From Aphanomyces cochlioides (lineage: Eukaryota > Oomycota > Saprolegniomycetes > Saprolegniales > Verrucalvaceae), in NCBI GenBank assembly GCA_019828595.1, contig JAHQRK010000007.1:1426001-1490000 (forward strand): a DNA stretch of 64,000 bases, written 5' to 3'. The notes under the pieces were generated by a model. The model searched no databases and was not told where the DNA came from. It saw only the letters and a program-made list of their open reading frames with translations. The position numbers and the translations under genes are program-made. Of this stretch, positions 40,505 through 52,332 are shown piece by piece. Numbering within the stretch: position 1 is the first letter of the stretch; the number at the start of each line of letters is the position of its first letter.

Positions 40505-42568
40505 TCATCGGACATGCCGCCTCCATGCTGGAGTGGAGCGTGGCTGACTTGGCACATGGCCAAAGCTTCGACCTTTCACATGTGCGGCGCCAGCACCTCC
40601 TGGAACAACAGCTCCATGGGCTCCATTTGCTTGCCGGGACGCAGCTTCGTCGCGAATGTCATGAGGAGTTTTCGCACGAGCCGACGACGCTTTCGTGGGT
40701 TGATAGACGTCTGTGGCTCGAGGAGTGGAGCACGGGAGGTTTGGGCGGTCAGGAAGGGCTGTAGCTGCTTGCATGGCTTGTTGTTTTGACTGTTGTCGCT
40801 CAAACTTGGACTTGGCGGCAGCGAGGTCTCTGGCTGAGCTTTGCTCCAGTTGGCTCTACTCCAAGTAAGAAACCGCCATAGAGTCTAGAGACCTTGGAAG
40901 GTGGTCGAGCCAACGATTTGACGGCGTGCGCAGTCGCGGCTTCGCGTGCTTTTGCTTCTTCCTTCTGGAGCTTGTACAGCGCAACCTTCTGCTTGGATTC
41001 CAGGCGGCTCTAGGAACAAATGAGCACCTCTAGGCGCTTTGACTCACCAGAGCGTCAAGAGGATGACGTCGTTGCTGGGTTTCGACTTGCTGGTTGGTGA
41101 TCCCTGCGACCTCTTTCTGCCTTTTCGCCGCTTTCCACGCTTGGACTTTGGCCTTGGCTTCCAAGTGGCGCTGAGCTCGACGGTCATCGTCCTCAGCGTT
41201 GGCTTTTGAATGTGGCGGCGGGGTGTCGTCGGCTGGATGCGCCGCACTCGTCTGCTGCATCTTGGCTTGTCGCCACTGAACGATCGCTTGGCGTTTCTCT
41301 GCCATGAGCTTTGTGTGATGCATGAACCACTCGACGTGAGTCCTCACGGCGTCTTTCGACTTGCCTGGAACTTTGCATCGATCGACGAATACTTCGAGTT
41401 CCAGCGCGTCAGGCTCTGCTTCCTTCCATCCGCTCTGGTGAAGACACGTGAGGAAAGCTGCGTGGTCCACCGGATCCCAGCCTCCACAGTCTCCGCCACT
41501 TTGTCGGAGAAGAGCATCCAGCGCTCGAACTCGCTGAACGGCGTCAGACCGTGGCTCGGTTGGCGCACGGGCAGCGCCATGGAGAAGGCTTTGATGCCTG
41601 GCGCGGTCGATCGGATTGGGATTATCCCATCGCTCCATCTTGGATTCGAAAGCTTCCAGCTACACAAGGATGAGCTCGATTGAGGTGGAGACTGGCAGTA
41701 CCCCGTGGTCTAGCTTGCGCTCTTCAATGCCAAGAGCGGCAGAGTTCTCCGCGGTCGACGTTTGAAACAACGCGAGCGCGTTTTCAAAGGCGTCGATGCG
41801 CTCGTGACACGCGTCAATTTCAGACTCGGCGACGATTTGATCGTGTGCGCGCCGTGTTTTGAGATGCGCGATGACCTCGGCAGTGTCGCGCATGGTTTTC
41901 TTGAGCTGCATGCGTTTCTGGACGAGAAGGCGACGTTCCAAGTCGCGCGCGTCGTCCGAAGCGTCGAACGCACGTGTGAGCTCGACATGGAGCGATCGCA
42001 TTGCCTGTGTTGGCCGAGCAAGGAATGTTGCGTGGTCTTGCTCGACAGCGCGGCCTTTGCGCGTTAAGTACGCTTGCTTTTTGAGCCACGCAATGGACAT
42101 TTCAGTCTCTGCAGCGGCAGTTGCATCGTCCTTGTCGTCGGCGCGCCGCCGCATTGGCATCTCGTCTTGAAAAGCTCGCATCGGTTGACTCACAATGCGT
42201 CTTTGGATGCGGTGGTGCGGCATGGCATGGAGAAATCGCTTCACAGTCTCCACAGCCGGCGATGCTGCTGTTGTGTCCTCTGAAGTCTGCTCGGCAGGTT
42301 GCATTCTCGATTGCCTTTCGTGCCAAATGCGCTCAATGCCTGTTTCTGTTGGAGTCGCGCTGGAGGACTCAGAGCGAGATGTCTTGGGTCCACGATCCGA
42401 CGGGGCTTTCGGCGACCGCGGCCGCGACGTTTGCGGCGGTCCGTACTGCTGAAGCGCCGCTCTTTGAAGGAGAATGTGTCGTCCTAGCGTTTGCGAGAGC
42501 ACTGGACATGTCGGACGCGATGCGTGGAGATCCAAGCGGAATTCATGCGGCTGGACCGACGTTGCCAT
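40505..42568 (-). CDS. CCDC112-like coiled-coil protein
   Basis: Four exons: 42568-41702, 41659-41048, 41009-40893 and 40855-40505; introns 37-42 nt; 648 residues. The middle part matches the conserved core of CCDC112: LRQSGGDCGGWDPVDHAAFL, then VPGKSKDAVRTHVEWFM and an Arg/Lys/Gln-rich helix (KRQAIVQWRQAK). Long charged helices before and after suggest coiled coils. CCDC112 in animals is a centriolar-satellite/ciliary protein. Oomycetes form flagellate zoospores, so a basal-body role is plausible but inferred. The Ala/Arg/Pro-rich N-terminal 150 residues look disordered. Confidence 0.75.
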
Positions 42569-42665
42569 GCCGTTTCACAGTTTTTCCTTCGACGACGCAA
42601 GGAAGGAAATGTCGAACAAAGAGGACATGCATGGCATGGCTGGCCATTGTGTGTCTTTAGCTAGT

Positions 42666-44157
42666 CTACAAAATGAACTTGGACAGGTCAGACTTCTTGA
42701 GCATCGAGCCAATGCGTTCCTGGACCATCTCTTTCGTGATCGTGATCGTGTGGCCTTCAGGGAAATCGGACGCATCGAAGGAAATATCTTCGACAACTTT
42801 TTCCAACACGGTGTGCAGTCGGCGCGCGCCAATATTTTCGACCGTGTGGTTGATTTCGTACGCGACGTGGGCGACTTCCTTGATGGCTTCGTCGTCGAAA
42901 TGCAAATTCACATGCTCCGTCGCCAACAACGCCTTCTGTTGCGATATCAAATTCGCCACGGGCTCCGTGAGGATGCGCCACAAGTCATGCTCGGTCAACG
43001 CTTTCAATTCGACACGAATGGGCAAACGACCTTGCAATTCAGCAAGCAAGTTGGACGGCTTCACGGCATGGAACGCCCCCGAACCGATAAACAAAATGTG
43101 GTCGGTGTTCACATTGCCATGCTTTGTGGAAATCGTGCTGCCTTCGATGAGTGGCAGCAAATCGCGCTGCACGCCTTCGTCACTTGCATCAGCGCCACGA
43201 TAAGTCCCAGTTGAGCAAATCTACAGCAAGCTTCATCACATGCCATCACGTGACATTCGATACCTTGTCAATTTCATCGATGAACACAATGCCATTTTCT
43301 TCGGCTTCCGTGATGGCTTCCTTCACAACGTCGCCCATATCGATAGCATTTTCAAGCTCCATTTCTTCCAAAATGGGCCGGGCATCTGCAATCGTCATTT
43401 GCTTCTTCTCCACCTTCTTTCCTCCCATTTGGAATGCCTTCATGAAGTCATGGACTTGGGATGAACCAGAGTTGAGCTTGCCAGCATCGACTGCAATCGC
43501 AGTGCCAGAACTGACAGGAGTTCGCACATCGACAGTAATCATGCGTTCATCGAGTTCCCCCGCGCGCAACAGCTGCAAGAATGTCTGGCGAGATTGTGCA
43601 CCGGTATGTTGACCCGCAAGCGCATCAATGATGCGCTGTTCAACAACACCGGCAATATCACGACGGACACGCTCCATGCGGTGCTTCTTGACCAACTGGA
43701 TGGAGTTTTCCACCAAATCCTTGATGATTTGGTCGACGTCACGTCCGTGGAAGCCCACTTCTGTAAATTTGGTCGCTTCGACTTTGACAAAGGGGGCTTG
43801 CGCCAACTTGGCAAGTCGACGCGCGATTTCCGTCTTGCCACACCCTGTTGGCCCAATCATGAGAATGTTCTTGGGACTCACTTCAGGACGCAAGTCATCT
43901 GAGAGCTGTTGGCGGCGCCATCGGTTGCGTAATGCGACGGCGACAGCCTTCTTGGCGTCTTTCTGCCCCACAATGTACTTGTCCAATTGATCCACGACTT
44001 CTTTTGGCTTCAATTTACGGCCGAGTTCGTCGTCTGTGGGGGTTTCTTCGACGATCACATTCACAACAGGAGTAGGGACTTCAACATTTGGGTTCATTCC
44101 GAGAGAGCTGAAGGCTCGGCGTGCCGCGACATGCGTCCGGAGTGTCTGACGAAGCAT
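42666..44157 (-). CDS. hslU: ATP-dependent protease ATPase subunit HslU, mitochondrial
   Basis: Two exons, 44157-43264 and 43220-42666 (43-nt intron); 482 residues. The N-terminal 20 residues ([20 protein letters not shown]) form a mitochondrial presequence. The AAA+ core shows Walker A GPTGCGKT at 102-109, Walker B VFIDEIDK around 291-298, and [15 protein letters not shown] (sensor-1 side). The C-terminal domain ends KSDLSKFIL, and the C-terminal tail normally docks into HslV. The pore loop, GYVG in bacteria, reads GFHG at 135-138. HslU unfolds substrates for the HslV peptidase in the matrix. The first in-frame ATG is 44157. Confidence 0.95.
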
Positions 44158-45256
44158 CTTCCTTCGTTGCACTTCCTAAGACAAGAACTGTCCGGATACG
44201 ACGAGAAAATGGAATGGTCAGACCAAAGCCCCACATTGTCCACACAAATCTACACATTTGCCCCACAGCAAGAATGTGTTAATCCCATGAGGAAAATATA
44301 TTAATTTTGAAAGGGTTTGCTGATGAATAGCTGCAGGTATTAAATATCAAAGGATACGTGGTGGTATATTTATACGACCACTCGAGCAAGACCTTTCCTA
44401 ACATGAGGAGCTAAGGCTATTAGCATGTACACACAACGGGCTCTACGCTTGTTCAAATCAGGAAGTTCAGAGTCTAATGTCTTGTCAACTTTCTGGGTCA
44501 ATGTCAATATATTCATCAATATAATATATAATGTTTAAGAGGAATTTAGAAGAGGAAGTATACAATAACCTCAAACGAAAAGTATTGTCTTTTTCACCCA
44601 AATTTGTATTTTTTTTACCAAAATCGAATTCGATTCCAAATCGATTCGATCATACTGAAGTCAAGTATAAATGGAAACGTCCCAAATTAATTACACGTGT
44701 GTCTGGGTGTGTTTTGCGTGAATTAGGTAAATACTCGATTCTGATTGGCTGAGCGATTTGCAGATCGATTTGAAAAATCGATACATTTCGGACCCCCTCA
44801 CAATTTCGAATGAAATTGACAATATGTTAAATTATAGGATATTAAATTTCAAATATGCTGGTTGACGACAAATCTTCGCTGCGGCTAATCTCGCTTGAGA
44901 TTGATACCGGCAATTTATTCATGCCCTCCAATCGGCATTCGTGTCTTTGAATCTTGGTAGACAAAGTACTCGCGGATGGATTGTCAATCTGGTTGAATTC
45001 CTTTCTCAACATTTCTCCCCCCAGCAAAGTCCCAGATCCTTTGCAATATGCAGCTCTTGCTTTGATCTCCCTAGACCCGCAACGAACGACATGAACCTCG
45101 TCGATACTTACTCGCGTCTTTCTCAAGACTGACTTGCGCCAGGGGTATTGGCCATTTTATGTTCCGTCGTCATTGTCAAGGCCAATGTGAGTCCACTTTG
45201 TTATCGAAAGTGTAATCTTCTTGAAATTTTGGAGATTAATAAAGTCTGTTGCTAGT
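44158..45256. other. 1.1-kb AT-rich spacer, no gene recognised
   Basis: Between the starts and ends of two leftward genes. Bases 44290-44850 are strongly AT-rich. A 94-codon minus-strand frame (45126-44842) has no ATG at its start and no family resemblance. No repeat was traced to other parts of the window. Confidence 0.4.
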
Positions 45257-46471
45257 TTACACATTTGAGACTGGGGCTCGTGGGATGTCTCCATTCTTGT
45301 TGGTTTGTAGCTGTCCATACTTCTTCCTGTAGCGATCAAGTTGGCTAGCATTGCCTGTCACTCCGCCACAGTGGATGTAGATAATATCTCGTCCTTCAAA
45401 AATACCTTCTTGCAATCCAAGGAACATGGTATGCCACGCAAGGCAGCCATATATCAAATCCAACTCGATTCCAGTGGAAGAGAGCACTTCCTCGTAAATG
45501 TCTAGAAGTTGACGCCATAGTGTTCCAAATGCCACACGCTTTTTTGGCTCCAGTACTTGCAATAGCGATTTCGACGTAGCTAGTCAAAATATAATCACAG
45601 GCAATTCGCTTAAGTAGCATACCTGAAGTGCTCCCTGCTTGTCGATCAAGCTGCTGCCGTAAGTACGTGGCGCTTCCAACACAAGGAATGCCATACACCT
45701 TTATAGAAGGGTGAACGTGCTTTGCCAGATAGTATGCAGTTGTGCCAGTGCCACAGGGCAAGACGACTGCAGAACTCTATTGTAACTTAGGACTGTGAAA
45801 AGGAAGGTCAGCTCAACCTGGTGCAGGGATGATGTGCAGTCGTTGATCTCGTGAGCGAGTTGTTGAATTCCTAGTTCAGCCTCGGGAATGGCAACACCTT
45901 TCAGGAGGAGTTAATGATAACAAAGTTTAATGAATACCTTGTGGAACACCAATCCATTGAGGAATGTCAGTTGGTACGACCGGCGTAAAGTCATGAGTGT
46001 TCGCTAGAGCATCGTACTGTTCGTGGGGCAGCTCGACGTGGCGCATTCCCATGGATGTTGCCAGGCTTAAATTCGTTACTAAAGACGCAGTGCGTTCGTG
46101 GACATGTGGAGGGATGGGCTTTGTAAAATATGCAAACGGCACGTCCTTCATCTGTGCTAATTGAGCAATTGCAAGCATAGCATTGCTTTGAATGCCACCA
46201 TAGCTCAAGAGATGCTTGTCTACCAAGCTGCATCAGGATGAAAGAAGACCAAAGATTTATCACGTGCAAAAAAGGACGGGTCCTTCTCTGTGAGCCAAAA
46301 GAGCTTGCGAAACTAGCTGAACGTCAGGATTTCCACGGAATTTTGTCGTTTTCTTACTTTATTCCCCGACAAGTAGAAGAAATCATCGCGCTTAACATGG
46401 ATATTCCATCCACGGCATCGAACTTGCTGCATCGGACTCTTCATGATGGACAACCTTGAATTGCTAGTCAT
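45257..46471 (-). CDS. PLP enzyme: D-cysteine desulfhydrase / ACC-deaminase family
   Basis: Six exons: 46471-46358, 46312-46264, 46219-45938, 45897-45818, 45776-45623 and 45579-45257; introns 40-45 nt; 333 residues. KRDDFFYLSGNK ends in the PLP-binding Lys38, followed by FRKL; SYGGIQSNAM is the substrate-binding SxxxNH-type loop of the family. PCGTGTTAYYLAK holds the phosphate-binding Gly-rich turn, and IIYIHCGGVTGN is the C-terminal conserved stretch. Members split D-cysteine to pyruvate, H2S and ammonia, or open ACC. Which reaction applies cannot be told here. Confidence 0.87.
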
Positions 46472-46534
46472 CAAATTCAAATTTAACCAATCAAAGGCAT
46501 AACTTGTAAATATTTGACCAATCAAAATGTCTAC

Positions 46535-46808
46535 TTTAATAGTGTGACAATTTCATTCGATTTACAAATATCAAGTCAATAATATTCATTTTCCCAAAAA
46601 AGGATTTCTCACTCCAGGATCTGCAATAGATCTCTCATTTTAGAAGCCAAGGATCAAGACGCAGCAGCTTAATGAAGCAATATATCAACTAGAGAGGCGA
46701 TGTCGTTACCGTCGTTTCATCTGGCAAGTAGTTTGTCAGCTACAGTCTTTCCAGTAATGATTGAATTATTTCGAATTAAATAGTGTGTATTGATTTTAAA
46801 TAGTGTGA
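46535..46808 (+). repeat. TTTAAATAGTGTGA motifs left of the exchanger gene
   Basis: The motif (T)TTAAATAGTGTGA or close variants occurs at about 46535, 46776 and 46794, the last ending five bases before the exchanger ATG at 46813. The same motif recurs five times right of the gene (48671-48770). Confidence 0.6.
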
Positions 46809-46812
46809 AGAA

Positions 46813-48596
46813 ATGCCAAAGATCGCAAAATCCAATTTGACTGCCATGAGCGAAGTCATCAAACAACTCTTCATCGATCCAAAGGAGCTCCCAGACACGG
46901 GATATGGCTTTATTCAGGTACTCGATCGACTGAGGTAACCCTCTTACACAAGTGCTTGCAGGTGGTGTTCCTCGGACTTGTGTATGGCTATGTCCTCTTC
47001 CACTCGTCCAGTTTGATATCTGACGGCAGTGAGTTGCTACTCTTGGTGCCTTCTATCGCAGGGATTGTGGGAAGTATTGTCTTACCTGTCCTTGGGGCAG
47101 TTCCGGACGGAGCTATCGTCTTGTTTTCCGGTATGGGTCCAAATGCGCAGGAGCAATTGAGTGTCGGTGTTGGTGCTTTGGCTGGTTCAACCATCATGTT
47201 GCTTACCATTCCTTGGGCACTTGGCATTTATGCCGGTCGTGTAGACCTTCTCGGGAAGGCAAAGGACAGGGGAAACTACTCGAAACCCAAAGGAGAAGCT
47301 GCCAAAGGATGGAAGAAGCTCAACAAGCCGTTTAGTTTCTTCGACACAGGCGTAGTTGTCACGGGAGAAATTGCGACGAATGCCAAAGTCATGATGTTCA
47401 CCAGTCTGATTTACTTGATCATCCAGATCCCCGCGCTTCAATACACTGGTACTGTGACTGAAGACGCGACCGTAGACCGGCCATCAGCTTCAACTGCAGT
47501 GCGACCATATGCCACGGCAGCTTTGATTGCATGTAGCATCATGTTTGTGGGGTACATGGCCAAGAATGTACTCATAAAGAATGAGAGCGATGAATTCAAA
47601 CGAGAGAACGTGATCATTGAAGCGCTTAAATCGAATGACTTGTCGTTGTTGGCTGCGCTCAAGGAAGAGATCGTCACCATGGATCAATTACACCATGAGA
47701 ACCACATGTCGTACAATACCATGCCTGCACCAGAAAAACTCGAGCTCATTTCGCGCATGTCGGCTATCCTCAAGCCATTTTACAAGAAGTATGACAACAA
47801 CGAAGATGGAACGATGGATATGACTGAATTTCGCCTCCTCTTCTTGGACTTCAACGAAAACATTTCCAACGACGAGCTTCAGCGTGAATTCCTCGCGGCG
47901 GACACTAACCAAAGCGGCTCAATTGAATTTCCAGAGTTTGTCGTGGCGGTGATCAACGTCTTGCAACGTAAAGCTGTCTCGGGAGATTTGCAACGTATTC
48001 GAGCCCATACTTGGAACGAAGATGCAATTGGGGACAATGAAGATGACGCAGCTGAAGAGGAAGAGGAAGAAGTGCCAAGTGATTTGATGCACCTGAGCGT
48101 TGACGAACAGCAAAAACGTATCAAGATTCGCGCCGCGTACATGATGCTCGTTGGCACAGCTACTGTTTTGCTGTTCTCGGATCCCATGGTCGACGTGCTG
48201 AGCGAGATTGGCGCACGCACTGGCATTTCTCCGTTCTACATCTCATTTGTCTTGGCTCCACTGGCGTCGAATGCGAGTGAATTGATTGCCTCGTACAATT
48301 ATGCTGCCAAGAAGACCTCCAAGACAATCACGATATCCCTCTCAGCACTTCTTGGCGCTGCTTGCATGAACAATACGTTCTGCTTGGGAATCTTTATGGC
48401 TCTCATTACATTCCAGAAGAATCTCGTGTGGGAGTTCAGCGCCGAGACAGCAGTTATCCTACTTGTCCAGCTCGTCGTTGGGATCATTGCATTCCGACCC
48501 ACACAACGCCTCTTTGAAGCTGCCTGGGTCCTCAACTTGTATCCCCTTTCTCTTATCCTCGTATATATCTTGGAGAACGTCATTGGAATGGATTAG
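46813..48596 (+). CDS. EF-hand Na+/Ca2+ exchanger-like cation antiporter
   Basis: Exons 46813-46917 and 46962-48596 (44-nt intron); 579 residues. Two clusters of hydrophobic spans frame a cytosolic loop. The first exchanger repeat carries GAVPDGAIVLFSG, the second LAPLASNASELIAS, both with the acidic/Asn residues expected at the ion site. The loop contains two EF-hands, with calcium loops DNNEDGTMDMTE (about 314-325) and DTNQSGSIEFPE (about 347-358), then an acidic run. This layout matches plant NCL-type exchangers, which sense Ca2+ and move it against Na+ or H+. There is no signal peptide, and the first exon supplies a short cytosolic leader. Confidence 0.87.
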
Positions 48597-48670
48597 GCAG
48601 CGAGGAACGACCGGATGATCGTCATGCTGGTGGCGTTCTTCCAGAGGTTCAGCATCCATTAAAGATCCAC

Positions 48671-48770
48671 TTTAAATAGTGTGACTAATATACAAAATTT
48701 AGTGTGGTCTTGAAATATTTAGAGTGAATTTTAAATGGATATAGTGTGAAACACAAGTAATATAGTGTGA
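48671..48770 (+). repeat. Cluster of TAGTGTGA motifs
   Basis: Within 100 bases: TTTAAATAGTGTGA at 48671, TTTAGTGTGG near 48697, TTAGAGTGAA near 48718, ATAGTGTGAA near 48741 and ATAGTGTGAA near 48762. It lies between the exchanger and the FHA-WDR70 gene, just upstream of the latter's first exon. Confidence 0.6.
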
Positions 48771-48787
48771 AAAACCTTGTCGCCCTC

Positions 48788-51339
48788 ATGAGTTTACGCT
48801 TCCCAACGCCGAAATGGTACCTCATGCCTATATGGCTTCATAAGGCCTCTAACACATTGTAGGGCTGGTTTTCCGACCCGTGCAAATGCAAAGGCGTACC
48901 TGGAAGTATGGAAGGATGGAGAAAAGCTCAAGGATCAACTTGCGATCGGTCAACAAGCGTGCTATGTCCTTGGACGCAATACGGACGTCTGTGATTTTGA
49001 GCTTGCACATCCCAGCATCTCTCGCCAGCATGCTGCTCTCGTTCACTCAAAGACAGGAACAGTTGAAATTCTCGATTTAGACTCAGCACAAGGCACCGTT
49101 GTGGATGGCGAGCCTTTGACCAAAGAGTCAAATCGGAAAACTCTAAGCAATGGATCCGAAATTGTGTTCGGCGCGAGTACGCGCAAGTATATCGTTCGAG
49201 GACTCAACCAGAAGGCACCACAATCAACAGACTCGGCTCCCATGCAACTCGGGGTCAATGATTTGCCAACTGGGTTTGCAACGAACAATGCCAAACAGAG
49301 TCAAAAAGATGCTGAGCGCAAAGCTCGCGAAGAAGAGATTCGTCGCATTACGATGGAAATGATGGGACAGGCTCCGAAAGTAGTTCGCGAGCCTCAAGTG
49401 CCAGTCGACAAGTTCGATGAACCAGAAGAACCACCTCGATCACAGCCATCGGCCGAAGTTCGCAAGACAGCAACAGTGAAAGGCCCACAGAGACCGCCAT
49501 CCCAACAAGAAGTCGACTCTGACGCCCCTGAATCAGACAGCGATGATGACGAAGACAGTGGCAGCGATATTGCAATGAGGTATTGCGCTGCTAAATTTTG
49601 AAAGTTTTATACTTGAAATAGGTATAGCCTGCCGTTAAAGAACCAAGTCATGCTGTCAGCGCATGATAAACTCATTTCGAGTATCGCCGTGGATGCAGCG
49701 GGCGCTCGTGTTGCGACTGGGTCCGTGGACTACCACATGAAACTCTGGGATTTTGCAGGCATGGCTCGCCAAGTCAAGCCATTCCGAGATGCTGAAGTCG
49801 AAGAAGGTCATCCTGTGCTCGCTCTCAGCTACAGCCCAACTGGCGATCGAGTATATCTTTCTATGAGCTCTGTGCATTGTCTAATCTGAATTTTTGGTAG
49901 ATTTTAGCCGTGACGGGATCGTCGCAGCCAACTATCTTGACTCGAGAAGGCGTGACCGAATTGCAATTTGTCAAGGGCGACATGTATGTCATGGATATGG
50001 CTCACACGAAAGGCCATACGCACAGCTGCACAAGCGGCATGTGGCATCCCCAACAGAAGCAATCAGTGATTACATCGTCGCTGGATGGAACCATTCGATT
50101 GTGGAATCTAGAAGGCAAGACAGTATTTGACAAGCTCATCAACGACCACGTGATCAAGTTGAAGACTAAACAAGGCAGGAGGACTGAAGTCACAACTTGT
50201 GCTTACAACCATGACGGAAGTCTTCTCTTTGGTGCCACGACAGAAGGCATGGTCTACGGTTATGATCTTCGCCGGGCCTACTCAACCAATGCAACAATCA
50301 AGATTGAGGCTCACGCAGCAGGCAGTCCTGATCTAGGTGTTTCCAGTATTCGCTTTGCCAACGACAAAATTTTCGGCACACGGTCTTGCAGCGACGATTG
50401 CGTCAAGATTTGGGACATCCGCCGCCCTGCTAAACCCGTCAAAACAGTAAGATATCATGGATCACCAAACACGCTGACGATGCCTCTAGTTCTCGAACGT
50501 ATCAAACCATTTTGCCACGGCCAACTTGGCGTTCAATGCAAGTGGAACGGCAGTTGCAGCAGGAACGAGTGTTCAAGCTGGAAAAGGACTTCACGGCCAA
50601 GTTATCTTCTACGACGTGCTCACAGCGTTGCAAGATCCATTGATGACTACCGACATGAACCAAGATGAAAGCGCTGTGTGCGTAGCTTGGCATCCAAAGA
50701 TCAACCAAGTACCGACTAAGGAAGCATTCTATGTAGTCTGATTGTGGTTTGTTAGGTCTTTGTTGGTTCAAGTGCCAGCACCGTGCGAGTTTTCTACGAC
50801 GAAGCTATCAGTACCAAGGGTGTACTCCTGACAGCAACCAAGAAACTGCCGCTCGTTAGCTCTGGCTACGTCCGTGTCGATGCGACGAGTGATGGTGTCA
50901 TCATTACTCCTCACGCATTGCCAATGTTTCGCGACGCAAATGAGAAAAACAACAAGCGAAAATATGCCAAGGTACGATGAGGCTCGATTAGATTCATTTC
51001 ATCCTTTATGTCTAGACCCGCTTGGACCCGATTGCATCCAAGAAACCAACCATGCCCATCTCTGGTCCTGGTTTTGGTGGCAGCACTGGCGGCGGCACAT
51101 TGACACAATACTTCATGAAAGACCACATCAAGAGCGAGTCGATCCGAAGCCAAGACCCGCGCGAAGCCATTTTAAAGTATGCCAAGGTCGCCGAGAACGA
51201 ATCGGTCTACTTGGGTGCCGCCTATGCAGCGACCCAGCCGAAAGATCAAATCGCCCCCGAGTACCAACTGGCCAAGGACACGCTCGAGCAAGAGAAGATC
51301 AAACAGGAAGAGGAAACGCGGCGCTTGCTCGATTTGTAA
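48788..51339 (+). CDS. WDR70: WDR70-like WD40 protein with N-terminal FHA domain
   Basis: Seven exons: 48788-48816, 48863-49579, 49622-49850, 49901-50446, 50490-50708, 50756-50971 and 51016-51339; introns 42-50 nt; 759 residues. Residues about 18-115 read as an FHA domain (LGRNTD, the SISRQHAALV phosphothreonine-binding strand, GTVVDGEPL). An acidic linker (DSDDDEDSGSD) follows. From about 249 the protein matches WDR70: RVATGSVDYHMKLWDF, GDMYVMDMAHTKGH, SSLDGTIRLWNL and DDCVKIWDIRRP repeats, and the tail GPGFGGSTGGGTLTQYFM. WDR70 works with the CRL4 ubiquitin ligase in chromatin after DNA damage. The FHA module would add phosphothreonine-directed recruitment. Confidence 0.85.
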
Positions 51340-51357
51340 AACGATTGAATATACAGT

Positions 51358-52332
51358 CTATGACTCCTTGGCCTTGCCTAGCAAATGCGGCTTGAGAAGC
51401 TTGTTGATGGAGAACATCGTCACTTTGGGTTCGCCAAAGAGATGCGTGAGCGTGTCGTCGCAATTGATTTCTTGCTTGTTCTCGGGGTTCTGGAGGCCGT
51501 TCTCTTTGATGTACTCCCACAGCTTTTTCACAACTTGCGGTCGGCTCAATTGGGACTCGCCTAATAAATCTGACAATTCTTCCGACAGAGTCAACGGAGC
51601 GTTGATTCCGGAATTTGGAGCAGGTGGCGCGCGCTTGGGTTTTGCACCAGCTTCCTTCGCTTGGATCTTTCGCGCGAGCTTGGCAGCCTTCTTACGCTCC
51701 TTTTCGGCAGTCTTTTCTTCATCTTCTTCACTAGATTCACCGTCGCGTTGAACATCGGCCCAACCACCTGCAGGCAAATCTTCAGGCTTCAACACATGTC
51801 TCTTCAGGTATTTGTTCATCGAGAACATGGTGAACGAATCGCGTTGGAACACATTCTTGAGTGCGTCGTTCAAAATGATCGTACGTTTGTCATTGGGGTC
51901 TTGCAGTCCCTGTTCACGAATGTATTCCCACATCTTCTTGACGAGTTGCGGGCGGCTCGATTGGGTGATACCCAGCACTTCCGACAATTCTGGACTGAGG
52001 AGCATTTCCACGGCAAATCCGCCGCTGGCCGATCCATCTTCGTTCTTCTTACGTGGCGCTTTCTTTTTAGGTGCAGCGGCCGCTTTCGTGCTCTTCTTTG
52101 CTTTTTTCGCAGGTGGTTCATCTACTTCTTCCGTCTCGTCGTCCGAGTCGTCTTCCTCTTGCTCTTCAATCGCTTTCGAGATTTCATCATTGATAAAATT
52201 CTTGTATTCTTCCATCGAGATGCTAAACATGCCTTCGAGTTGCTTGCGCACCATCTTACGACTCATCGTTTCCAAGTCGGACGTGCTGAGGATCTTGCGG
52301 ATCGCCTTGGACAGCTCGCTCTTCAACTTCAT
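51358..52332 (-). CDS. DEK_C and double SWIB-domain chromatin protein
   Basis: 324 residues, single exon, from the ATG at 52332. Residues 1-60 form a DEK C-terminal-type helical domain (LSKAIRKIL, SRKMVRKQLEGMF), followed by an acidic stretch and Lys-rich tracts (nuclear signal). Two SWIB/MDM2-like domains follow: LSPELSEVLGITQSSRPQLVKK...MFSMNKYLKRH and LSEELSDLLGESQLSRPQVVKK...MFSINKLLKPH. SWIB domains occur in SWI/SNF (BAF60) and in TRI1/UAF30-like rDNA factors, and DEK_C plus SWIB matches the yeast TRI1 and UAF30 arrangement. It converges with WDR70, with 18 bases between the stops. Confidence 0.9.
   Translation of the reverse strand: MKLKSELSKAIRKILSTSDLETMSRKMVRKQLEGMFSISMEEYKNFINDEISKAIEEQEEDDSDDETEEVDEPPAKKAKKSTKAAAAPKKKAPRKKNEDGSASGGFAVEMLLSPELSEVLGITQSSRPQLVKKMWEYIREQGLQDPNDKRTIILNDALKNVFQRDSFTMFSMNKYLKRHVLKPEDLPAGGWADVQRDGESSEEDEEKTAEKERKKAAKLARKIQAKEAGAKPKRAPPAPNSGINAPLTLSEELSDLLGESQLSRPQVVKKLWEYIKENGLQNPENKQEINCDDTLTHLFGEPKVTMFSINKLLKPHLLGKAKES

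Noticed and set aside
44842..45126. 94-codon minus-strand frame
   Set aside because: Begins with a non-ATG codon, no family match, in an AT-rich spacer.
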